Source: Flavobacterium rakeshii
GTDB taxonomy: Bacteria > Bacteroidota > Bacteroidia > Flavobacteriales > Flavobacteriaceae
Reading direction: 5' to 3'
Assembly: GCF_009741375.1 (NCBI RefSeq)
Contig: NZ_WOWP01000048.1
Coordinates: 1 to 33,261, forward strand
DNA length: 33,261 nt
Each line of letters begins with the position of its first letter. The stretch's first letter is position 1. A program made the translations under genes and the position numbers. Below the pieces are notes generated by a model. That model did no database searches. It was not told where the DNA came from and saw nothing but the letters and a program-made list of their open reading frames with translations. Positions 1-6,080 of this stretch are shown piece by piece.

Positions 1-318
1 TTTGATAAGAGCAACATCACAAAAGAGGCTGCTTTTGAACTTGATAAGTTAGTTGAGGCTATGAACAACGATAAGAATATGGTAATCATGGTTAAAGCCC
101 ACACGGATAACCGTGGTAGTGCACAGTACAACATGAACCTGTCAAACAAAAGGGCTAAAGCTACAGTTCAGTATGTAATCTCAAAAAGTATTGCTAAAGA
201 GCGTATCTCCGGACAGGGATATGGTGAGAGCGAGCCTAAAGTTGATTGTAAAGAAAACTGTACTGAAGAGCAACACGCTCAAAACAGACGATCTGAGTTT
301 ATTATTGTAAAAAAATAG
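1..318 (+). CDS. OmpA-family C-terminal peptidoglycan-binding domain, 5' truncated
   Basis: The frame is open from base 1, so the gene begins upstream of the window and only about 105 C-terminal residues are present. They form an OmpA_C-like domain: an FDKSNIT start, then the AHTDNRGS segment (the usual HTD-x-RGS peptidoglycan-contact region), N-x-x-LS-x-x-RA, and the ending QNRRSEFIIVKK, which matches the NRR(S/V)EF-type end of this family. Proteins of this kind bind diaminopimelate in peptidoglycan from the outer membrane or periplasm. The domain resembles the end of the larger OmpA/PD40 protein on the minus strand at 27910-29841, including the CTEEQH-x-x-NRRSEFII stretch, so the two are probably paralogues. 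A strong terminator follows. The full domain architecture cannot be seen. Confidence 0.9.
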   Translation, partial: FDKSNITKEAAFELDKLVEAMNNDKNMVIMVKAHTDNRGSAQYNMNLSNKRAKATVQYVISKSIAKERISGQGYGESEPKVDCKENCTEEQHAQNRRSEFIIVKK

Positions 319-375
319 CAATACTTACAAATGTAAGATTTGTAGTTTTTCTTTTTAGTTTTTCTATTTTCGTTT

Positions 376-410
376 AAGCCCCGCAGTTGCCCAACTGCGG
401 GGCTTTTTTT
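376..410 (+). terminator. Rho-independent terminator after OmpA-like gene
   Basis: A 13-14 bp GC-rich perfect stem (arms 376-389 and 392-405) with a tiny loop is followed by a T-run to about 410. It lies 58 bp after the stop at 318 and is the clearest terminator in the window. Confidence 0.95.
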
Positions 411-430
411 ATTGTGTATTTGCTTAAAAA

Positions 431-469
431 GTGTGGAATAAAAATTAAAAGTGTAGAATTTTTCTACAC
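431..469. promoter_or_regulatory. Clustered GTGTRGAA motifs, two direct and one inverted
   Basis: In the 289-bp gap between the OmpA-like gene and the GT2 gene, GTGTGGAA occurs at 431-438, GTGTAGAA at 451-458 (20 bp later), and the inverted copy TTCTACAC at 462-469. The last two form a perfect 8-bp-arm inverted repeat with a 3-bp centre. The direct copies both follow an A-run. Spacing near two helical turns suggests an operator for the gene at 608, but a small hairpin is also possible. Apart from this and the terminator I see nothing else in the gap, and no convincing promoter match. Confidence 0.35.
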
Positions 470-607
470 AATAAATGAGGTGTTTATGTGTAAGTTGTTG
501 TTTTTCAGTGTTTTTTATTGATGGCATGTGGTTTGGCTATAGTTAATTGCCGATTACCCAACAGGTAGAAGCATTACTCAATTAAATTAAACCCTAAATG
601 CCAAAAG

Positions 608-2062
608 ATGAAAAGTGAAACTATTACCTCAAAAGCATTATATGCCCCAACAAATAATGCAAATTCATTTGTACAACAAAGGCAGGATATACCTAAAGTA
701 AAAGTAGCTTCTGTTAAAGAGAATAAAGAAGAAAAAGAAAAATCTGAAAAGAAATCACTGGAACGTATAGTGTTGGCCGGTACATTTTTATTAATGATTA
801 CTGCCGCTTTTTTAGTGTATTACTTCCAGCCTGATTTCGATTTACTTAACTTAAACCGAATGAGTTCTGTAGGTGGTATGATTTTAATCGGTATAACTAC
901 AGCTTTATTGGTTTATAAGGGATTATTCTTTCTATATAGTGTTTATCTATATGTTAGGTACAGATCGATTAAATCAGTATCAGATGAAGAACTTCCTACA
1001 ACAACAGTTATCGTACCGGCTTATAATGAAGGGCGACTGGTTTATGATACCCTATTAAGTATTGCAGGGAGTGATTATCCGTATGAAAAACTTCAGCTAT
1101 TAGCTATAGATGATGGTAGTAAAGATGATACCTGGTTTTGGATGCAAAGGGCTAAAGATAAACTAGGGAACAGAGTTACAATTTTACAACAGCCTGAAAA
1201 TAAAGGTAAACGCCATGCGCTTTACAGAGGTTTTAAAATGGGGACAGGAGAAATTTTTGTAACCATTGACAGTGACTCTATTGTGAAAGCCGACACCCTT
1301 AGAAATATGGTAAGTCCGTTTGTGGTAAACGAAGAATGTGGTGCTGTTGCGGGTAACGTTAGAGTACTGAATAATAAAGAAGGTATGATTCCTAAAATGC
1401 TTAACGTAAGTTTTGTGTTGAGTTTTGAATTTATACGTTCGGCAGAAAGTATGTTAGGTTCTGTATTATGTACGCCGGGTGCTTTATCAGCTTATAGAAG
1501 TACTGCCGTGTTTGGTTGTCTTGAAGAATGGATTAACCAAACCTTTATGGGACAACCTTCGGATATTGGAGAAGACAGAGCCATGACAAATATGATTATG
1601 AAGCAGGGGTATCATATTAAATTCCAGAGAAATGCCTATGTACTGACAAACGTACCTGAAAAATACAAAGGGCTTTATAAAATGTTTATCAGATGGGGTA
1701 GAAGTAACGTTCGTGAAAATATAATGATGTCAAAATTCGTATTTAAAGATTTCAGGGAAGGTTCAAAAGCCGGAACAAGACTGTTGTTTTTCAACCAGTG
1801 GTTAAAAATTGTAATGGCATACCCTGTAATACTTATGATGTTTGTATTTATCGCAACACACCCGTTACTGTTTTTAAGTTCTACTTTTTTAAGTATCCTT
1901 ATTTACTCCAGTTTCCCTGTATTGTTCTACGCAAAGAGATATAATGTAGCCGAATCATTTTGGGCTTACTCATACAGTATTTTATACACTTTTGGTTTGT
2001 TTTGGATAACCCCTTATGCTATTGCGACTGCAAGCAGAAGAGGTTGGTTAACCAGAGGGTAA
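608..2062 (+). CDS. GT2 processive polysaccharide synthase, hyaluronan synthase/NodC-like
   Basis: A 484-residue membrane glycosyltransferase that should polymerise a polysaccharide from UDP-sugars and extrude it across the inner membrane. A charged cytoplasmic N-terminus (about 1-52) precedes two helices (about 54-73 and 88-115). The GT-A domain starts near 131 with VIVPAYNE, IDDGS (167-171), DSDS (221-224, the metal-binding DxD), PGALSAYR (290-297), GEDR (321-324, catalytic Asp) and IRWGRSNVRE (361-370). C-terminal hydrophobic helices follow from about 393 to 475. GEDRAMTN and RW-x-RS-x-x-RE resemble HAS/NodC more than cellulose synthase. The usual Q of QxxRW is Met359. The upstream ATG at 598 runs into a stop, so 608 is the start. 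The gene stands alone between two terminators, with no PilZ domain or export partner beside it. The product sugar cannot be deduced. Confidence 0.85.
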   Translation: MKSETITSKALYAPTNNANSFVQQRQDIPKVKVASVKENKEEKEKSEKKSLERIVLAGTFLLMITAAFLVYYFQPDFDLLNLNRMSSVGGMILIGITTALLVYKGLFFLYSVYLYVRYRSIKSVSDEELPTTTVIVPAYNEGRLVYDTLLSIAGSDYPYEKLQLLAIDDGSKDDTWFWMQRAKDKLGNRVTILQQPENKGKRHALYRGFKMGTGEIFVTIDSDSIVKADTLRNMVSPFVVNEECGAVAGNVRVLNNKEGMIPKMLNVSFVLSFEFIRSAESMLGSVLCTPGALSAYRSTAVFGCLEEWINQTFMGQPSDIGEDRAMTNMIMKQGYHIKFQRNAYVLTNVPEKYKGLYKMFIRWGRSNVRENIMMSKFVFKDFREGSKAGTRLLFFNQWLKIVMAYPVILMMFVFIATHPLLFLSSTFLSILIYSSFPVLFYAKRYNVAESFWAYSYSILYTFGLFWITPYAIATASRRGWLTRG

Positions 2063-2093
2063 TCTGGTGGGACAGATTATCCTGCAATGTTCG

Positions 2094-2122
2094 ACCTGCT
2101 TAAATTTTAAGCAGGTTTTTTT
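2094..2122 (+). terminator. Rho-independent terminator after GT2 synthase
   Basis: A perfect 10-bp stem, ACCTGCTTAA (2094-2103) with TTAAGCAGGT (2107-2116), is followed by a T-run to 2122. A smaller hairpin (AATCTG 2061-2066 with CAGATT 2073-2078) overlaps the stop codon region just before it. Confidence 0.9.
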
Positions 2123-2173
2123 ATATGTAAATTGTTGGGCGGAATGGTATTTGTTTAATATTCCCTATTTTTA

Positions 2174-3049
2174 ATGCCTATTAACATACTGCCCTATATG
2201 TACAGATATAATGACTCTAAAAGTGGTGCCGACTTCAGGCTGATTTCAGATGAAGCCGAATTTGACCGTCAGTTTTACGGAAAAGACAGGAAAGATAAAC
2301 TCCTAACCATTGCATGGAACAGAGGACAGGACCAAAAGGTGGTAATAGACGGTATTGAGTATGTATTTCCGTCTAATGCTATGCTATGCCTTATGGTAAA
2401 CGAGAGTTTTTATTTTTCGCAACCACAGGATATACTGGCATGGCAGTTTAACAGGGAGTTTTATTGTATAGTAGATCATGATAAGGAAGTAAGTTGTGTG
2501 GGCTTCCTGTTTTACGGTTCGTCTGAAAGGATGTTCATAACACTTAATGATGATGACCAGCGAAAGATTGACCTATTACTACAGGTGTTTTATGATGAGT
2601 TCACTACTACTGATGTGGTTCAGGGAGAAATGCTGATGGTATTACTTAAAAGACTTATTATCATAGTAACACGCCTTGCTAAACAACAGTATATAAGCAA
2701 GGACGATTTGCCTGATGACAAGCTTGATGTAATAAGGAAATTCAATTTATTGGTGGAGAGTCATTATCGCACACAGCATCAGGTAAAGTATTATGCCGAT
2801 CAGTTATTTAAGTCGCCAAAAACCATATCTAATTTATTTGCACTCTATAACCATAAATCACCGTTAACTGTAATTCAGGAAAGGATTATAATCGAAGCAA
2901 AGAGGCTGTTAACCTATACAGATAAATCGGCAAAGGAAATAGCCGGAGAACTGGGTTTTGAAGATGCGGCTCACTTTAGCCGTTTCTTTAAAAAACATAC
3001 TACGCTCTCACCAATATCGTTTAGGGAAACTTCGTTTGTAGGGAAATAA
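2174..3049 (+). CDS. AraC-family transcriptional regulator
   Basis: A 291-residue protein with an N-terminal sensing region that has no motif I can name (about 1-190) and a C-terminal AraC/XylS double helix-turn-helix. The first helix-turn-helix lies around YYADQLFKSPKTISNLF and the second around AKEIAGELGFEDAAHFSRFFKKH, near residues 252-275, followed by the family-typical SPISFRE. There is no membrane segment, so it is a cytosolic one-component regulator. It is co-directional with the AhpD-like gene 137 bp downstream, and a two-copy direct repeat with AraC-type spacing lies in that gap (3078-3113). The inference is that it activates that gene. The effector is unknown. Confidence 0.9.
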   Translation: MPINILPYMYRYNDSKSGADFRLISDEAEFDRQFYGKDRKDKLLTIAWNRGQDQKVVIDGIEYVFPSNAMLCLMVNESFYFSQPQDILAWQFNREFYCIVDHDKEVSCVGFLFYGSSERMFITLNDDDQRKIDLLLQVFYDEFTTTDVVQGEMLMVLLKRLIIIVTRLAKQQYISKDDLPDDKLDVIRKFNLLVESHYRTQHQVKYYADQLFKSPKTISNLFALYNHKSPLTVIQERIIIEAKRLLTYTDKSAKEIAGELGFEDAAHFSRFFKKHTTLSPISFRETSFVGK

Positions 3050-3077
3050 ACACATATTTAAGCATCAGTTTTAATTA

Positions 3078-3113
3078 CGGGAAATAAGTACCAGTATTCG
3101 GGAAATATGTCCC
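3078..3113 (+). promoter_or_regulatory. Tandem direct repeat, candidate AraC-type operator
   Basis: CGGGAAATAAGTACC (3078-3092) and CGGGAAATATGTCCC (3099-3113) match at 13 of 15 positions and start exactly 21 bp apart, two helical turns, as expected for tandem half-sites of AraC-family proteins. A GAACTTTG element at 3137-3144, one base from the Bacteroidota -7 pattern TAnnTTTG, lies 24 bp downstream. There is no good -33 TTG, which fits an activator-dependent promoter. The nearby regulator and the spacing support this; binding is inferred. Confidence 0.5.
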
Positions 3114-3186
3114 TTTTTAGGCAGTTTGGATTGAAGGAACTTTGTACCATCAAGAAACAACAAGTCTAATTATTAAAATTGAAAAA

Positions 3187-3720
3187 ATGAAAAACTTTAT
3201 AGTTCCAACAAAAGAGCAGGTTTCTGTAAACAATCAGGAAATTTTTACTAACCTTGAAAAAATGGTAGGTTTTGTACCTAACCTGTATGCTTCATTTGCA
3301 TATTCTGAAAACGCATTGGGCAATTACCTTACTTTCCAAAACGGTAAATCATCTTTAAAAGCTAAGGAGAAAGAAGTGGTTAATTTGGTAGTGAGTCAGG
3401 TAAACCAATGTATATACTGTTTAAGTGCCCATACAGCCATTGCAAAAATAAATGGTTTTACAGATGAGCAAATAATTGGTATAAGAAAAGCAGAGGTAGA
3501 TTTTGACAGTAAACTTTCGGCTTTGGCAGTGCTGGTAAAAAGCATTGCCGAAAATAAAGGACGAGCTAGTGAGGATGCTTTAAATAACTTTTTTGAAGCA
3601 GGTTATGATAAAGGAAACCTTGTAGATGTATTACTTGTAGTAGGTGATAAAACCATAACAAACTACCTGCATGCCCTTATAGATATTCCTGTAGACTGGC
3701 CTGCTGTACCTGCAATATAA
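3187..3720 (+). CDS. AhpD-like / carboxymuconolactone decarboxylase family protein
   Basis: Using the ATG at 3187, which follows an A-rich stretch, gives 177 residues; the longer frame from 3142 needs a TTG start and adds a non-conserved leader. The signature is C75-I-Y-C78-L-S-A-H82, the CxxC-x3-H site of AhpD-type proteins, where the cysteine pair carries out thiol-based peroxidase or reductant chemistry. The FVPNLYASFAYSE segment near 29-41 and the helical KEKEVVNLVVSQVNQC run match peroxidase-related members of this family. It is cytosolic, with no signal peptide. It lies downstream of the AraC regulator and its candidate operator, so inducible expression is likely. The substrate is unknown; a role in oxidative or electrophile stress is inferred. 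Confidence 0.87.
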   Translation: MKNFIVPTKEQVSVNNQEIFTNLEKMVGFVPNLYASFAYSENALGNYLTFQNGKSSLKAKEKEVVNLVVSQVNQCIYCLSAHTAIAKINGFTDEQIIGIRKAEVDFDSKLSALAVLVKSIAENKGRASEDALNNFFEAGYDKGNLVDVLLVVGDKTITNYLHALIDIPVDWPAVPAI

Positions 3721-3743
3721 TTTATTATAAGTGTGTATAAATC

Positions 3744-3772
3744 AAAGCCCTGTGATACTGTCACAGGGCTTT
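3744..3772. terminator. Bidirectional terminator hairpin between convergent genes
   Basis: A perfect 12-bp stem, AAAGCCCTGTGA (3744-3755) with TCACAGGGCTTT (3761-3772) and a 5-nt loop, lies between the convergent AhpD-like gene and the small membrane protein gene. Flanking T/A tracts are short, so it may serve both strands with moderate efficiency. Confidence 0.75.
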
Positions 3773-3801
3773 ACTATGTAAGCTAATGTATGAAAAGAAA
3801 T

Positions 3802-4017
3802 TTATCGTTTACTGTTCCTTCTTTTACTGCTGCTATAATGGGTAGAGCATGAACCCGAAGCGCATTCTGCATTCAACAGGACAATGAGGCAAAGTAAGAT
3901 ACTCAACCCTATAAGCATGGCAGATTCCATTACTATGGATTGATACAATACCAATATTCCCATAATCATTTTTACGATTCGTATTACAGTCCAGTTCTTA
4001 AAAATGGCATCCATCAT
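3802..4017 (-). CDS. Small two-helix membrane protein with C-terminal Cys pair
   Basis: A 71-residue protein with two predicted membrane helices (about 11-27 and 32-49), then E-C52-x4-C57 and a basic tail (KRRNSKR). Its start lies 7 bp from the end of the persulfide dioxygenase-rhodanese gene, so the two are almost certainly co-transcribed. Small membrane proteins of this general look (YgaP-type membrane domain, paired cysteines after the second helix) occur beside rhodaneses in other bacteria; that comparison is from memory. The cysteines could handle persulfide sulfur or metal at the membrane, but that is inference. There are two consecutive Met codons at the start, and I used the first. 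Confidence 0.7.
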   Translation of the reverse strand: MMDAIFKNWTVIRIVKMIMGILVLYQSIVMESAMLIGLSILLCLIVLLNAECASGSCSTHYSSSKRRNSKR

Positions 4018-4024
4018 TTATTGT

Positions 4025-5443
4025 TTACAGCATTGTTGTAGGGCAAACATAATCACTTATATTGAATTTACCTGATTCTTTAATGGCTTTAAATCCGCCT
4101 TTAACATCTATAAGATTATCAAAACCTCTGGCTTTAAGTATAGATATAAATATCATGGATCGGTAACCTCCGGCGCAATGTACATAGTAGGTTTTGTCTT
4201 TGCTCACATCGGCAATATGGTCATTAATGTAATCTAAAGCAATATTTTCTGAATCTATTATACGTTCAGAGTAATGTTCGCTTGCTTTCCTTACATCAAG
4301 GATGTTTATGTTAGGGTCTTTTTCCAGTATGGCAGAAAATTCATCTGTAGTTATGGATGTGATACTATCTGTTTCATGTCCGGCATTATTCCATGCTTCT
4401 ATTCCTCCGTCAAGGTAACCAATAGCACTATCATAACCCACGCGGGCAAGTCGGGTAACTACTTCCTCTTCACGACCTTTGTCGGCAACGATAAGTAAAG
4501 GCTGTTTAATATCAGGTATCAGAGCACCTACCCAAGGAGCAAAATTACCGTCAATACCAATATTAATGCTATTTGGGATAAAGCTTTTAGCAAAAACCTG
4601 AGGCTCCCTTGTGTCTAGTATAATGGCTCCGGTTTCATTGGCTGCCGCTTCAAAAGCAGCGGGTGACAGTGCCTGTAATCCTTTACTTAGTACATTATCA
4701 ATACTTTCGTAACCTTTAATATTCATCAAAACATTTTCAGGGAAATATGCGGGAGGTGGCATAAGTCCGTCAAGTACCTTTTCAATAAAGTCTTCCCTGT
4801 TCATAGGTTGCAGGGCATAGTTAGTACTTTTTTGGTTTCCAAGAGTATCGGTTGTTTCCTTACTCATATTCTTACCACAAGCCGAACCTGCACCATGCGC
4901 CGGATAAACAATAATATCATCGGCTAGCGGAAGTATTTTATTATGTAATGAATCGTACAAATGAGAAGCAAGCTTATCCTGAGTCAAATCGGCAATCACT
5001 TTCTGTGCAAGGTCAGGGCGACCTACATCACCAATAAATAGTGTGTCACCAGTAAATAGGGCAACATCTTTTCCGTTTTCATCTTTAAGCAGGTAGCACG
5101 TACTTTCCATAGTATGTCCCGGTGTATGTATTACCTGTATGGTTATGTTACCAAGGTTAAGTATTTCTCCGTCTTCTGCAACATGGGCATTAAAAGCAGG
5201 TTTGGCAGTTGGACCAAACACAATAGTTGCTCCGCTTTTTTTGGCTAGATCCAAATGACCACTAACAAAATCAGCATGGAAATGGGTTTCTAATACATAT
5301 TTGATTGTTGCATTATCCTTATCGGCTTTAGCGATATAAGGTTGTACCTCACGTAGGGGGTCAATAATAGCAGCTTCCCCATTACTTTCAATATAATAAG
5401 CTCCCTGAGCTAAGCATCCTGTATAAATTTGTTCGATTTTCAT
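4025..5443 (-). CDS. Persulfide dioxygenase-rhodanese fusion, CstB-like
   Basis: A 472-residue cytosolic enzyme predicted to oxidise glutathione or other low-molecular-weight persulfide to sulfite with O2, and to move sulfane sulfur by its rhodanese part. The N-terminal metallo-beta-lactamase domain has H54-x-H56-x-D58 and H63, PGH110 and GD133TLF; H54, H110 and D133 correspond to the single-iron ligands of ETHE1-type persulfide dioxygenases. AHGAGSACGK follows. A first rhodanese-like domain (about 255-355) has ADKGREEE where the active Cys loop should be, so it is inactive, as in CstB. The second rhodanese has C423-AGGYRS as the active loop. A further Cys (467) sits six residues from the C-terminus. 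Overall length and order match CstB-type fusions. It heads a two-gene operon, with a Crp/Fnr-like palindrome upstream. Confidence 0.9.
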   Translation of the reverse strand: MKIEQIYTGCLAQGAYYIESNGEAAIIDPLREVQPYIAKADKDNATIKYVLETHFHADFVSGHLDLAKKSGATIVFGPTAKPAFNAHVAEDGEILNLGNITIQVIHTPGHTMESTCYLLKDENGKDVALFTGDTLFIGDVGRPDLAQKVIADLTQDKLASHLYDSLHNKILPLADDIIVYPAHGAGSACGKNMSKETTDTLGNQKSTNYALQPMNREDFIEKVLDGLMPPPAYFPENVLMNIKGYESIDNVLSKGLQALSPAAFEAAANETGAIILDTREPQVFAKSFIPNSINIGIDGNFAPWVGALIPDIKQPLLIVADKGREEEVVTRLARVGYDSAIGYLDGGIEAWNNAGHETDSITSITTDEFSAILEKDPNINILDVRKASEHYSERIIDSENIALDYINDHIADVSKDKTYYVHCAGGYRSMIFISILKARGFDNLIDVKGGFKAIKESGKFNISDYVCPTTML

Positions 5444-5470
5444 GATTGTTGTTTTTGTTATTGTACTGTA

Positions 5471-5512
5471 AAAATATAACCTGTTATCAGGATGTGCAGT
5501 AACAAAAGTTAC
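5471..5512 (-). promoter_or_regulatory. Crp/Fnr-like palindrome with -7-like element upstream of persulfide dioxygenase gene
   Basis: GTAAC-AAAA-GTTAC (5499-5512) is a perfect 5-bp-arm palindrome with a 4-bp centre, the geometry of Crp/Fnr-family boxes. On the minus strand TATATTTT (5478-5471) is one base from TAnnTTTG. If it is the -7 element, the palindrome centre (5505.5) is about 40 bp upstream of the start site, the usual class II activator position. A second small palindrome, CCTG-TTAT-CAGG, lies at 5480-5491. Confidence 0.45.
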
Positions 5513-5575
5513 AGATGCTTATTTTAAATGAATTATAAAGAATTACCAATATGTTATATTCTAAATTCTATATAA

Positions 5576-5616
5576 CAAACCCGGTTTATGATTATTCATA
5601 ACCGGGTTTGTTTTTT
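5576..5616. terminator. Hairpin at the 3' end of the lipoprotein gene
   Basis: CAAACCCGGTTTATGA (5576-5591) pairs with TCATAACCGGGTTTG (5596-5610) with one bulged T. A run of six T follows on the plus strand, while on the minus strand it comes directly after the stop codon of the lipoprotein gene and is followed by a weaker GTTATATAG tract. It most likely ends the kinase/regulator/lipoprotein transcript. Confidence 0.7.
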
Positions 5617-6067
5617 AATGCGATATTGTATCTGTTACAGGCATAAATACAAATCTGGGGTTGCTGAAGTCTAAGGGTATATCAGGGCTAAAATGCGGAA
5701 TATTGACAAATTCTACCACAACGCCTTTGCCTTCCAGTAAATAGCCATCCTTTTTTAAAAGAGCAATGGGAACCCTTTTTTTATTTGTTCCTGCCCAGGG
5801 CTTATAATAATAATTTCCAATAAGGGTATCACCTTTAATTTTTCCTCTAACCTGCCCAATGTCCGAACCGTTTACACCATTAATAATTTCATATCTTCCA
5901 TAAAATTCTGTACCCACAATATTAAGGTCTAAAATACCTTTTAGTTTACCGTTTTCGGCAATGTAACGCAAAGGTTTATCAGTATCATTATTACCTTTTT
6001 TACATCCTGTAAATAACAACACGGTAAAAGCAATACACACTATTATTTGTTTTAAATGTTTTTGCAT
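5615..6067 (-). CDS. Small lipoprotein of unknown function in the two-component operon
   Basis: A 150-residue protein with an N-terminal hydrophobic segment ending in the lipobox LFTGC, so Cys22 should be lipidated, followed by KKGNNDTDK. The rest reads as alternating beta strands (GKLKGILDLNIVGTEFYGRY, IGQVRGKIKGDTLIGNYYY), which suggests a small beta-barrel or sandwich. I do not recognise a named family. The start is 13 bp after the histidine kinase stop and the gene is on the same strand, so it is likely the third gene of the regulator-kinase operon. A periplasmic accessory role for the kinase or for the divergent exporter is an inference from position only. Confidence 0.75.
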   Translation of the reverse strand: MQKHLKQIIVCIAFTVLLFTGCKKGNNDTDKPLRYIAENGKLKGILDLNIVGTEFYGRYEIINGVNGSDIGQVRGKIKGDTLIGNYYYKPWAGTNKKRVPIALLKKDGYLLEGKGVVVEFVNIPHFSPDIPLDFSNPRFVFMPVTDTISH

Positions 6068-6080
6068 GTGTAGAGTTGTA

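Noticed and set aside
279..527. Minus-strand open frame of 82 codons across the first intergenic gap
   Set aside because: It runs through a strong terminator hairpin and a motif cluster, has low-complexity composition and no domain.
3041..3048. Third GGGAAATA copy near the end of the AraC gene
   Set aside because: It lies in the coding end of the regulator, 38 bp from the next copy rather than 21, and lacks the flanking CG and GT-CC bases, so it is probably chance.
3142..3186. N-terminal extension of the AhpD-like gene
   Set aside because: It requires a TTG start, its leader peptide is unlike the family, and it would begin inside the candidate -7 element. The ATG at 3187 is in frame with a normal start.
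4274..4498. Plus-strand open frame inside the persulfide dioxygenase gene
   Set aside because: It lies opposite the active rhodanese domain and shows no coding features of its own.
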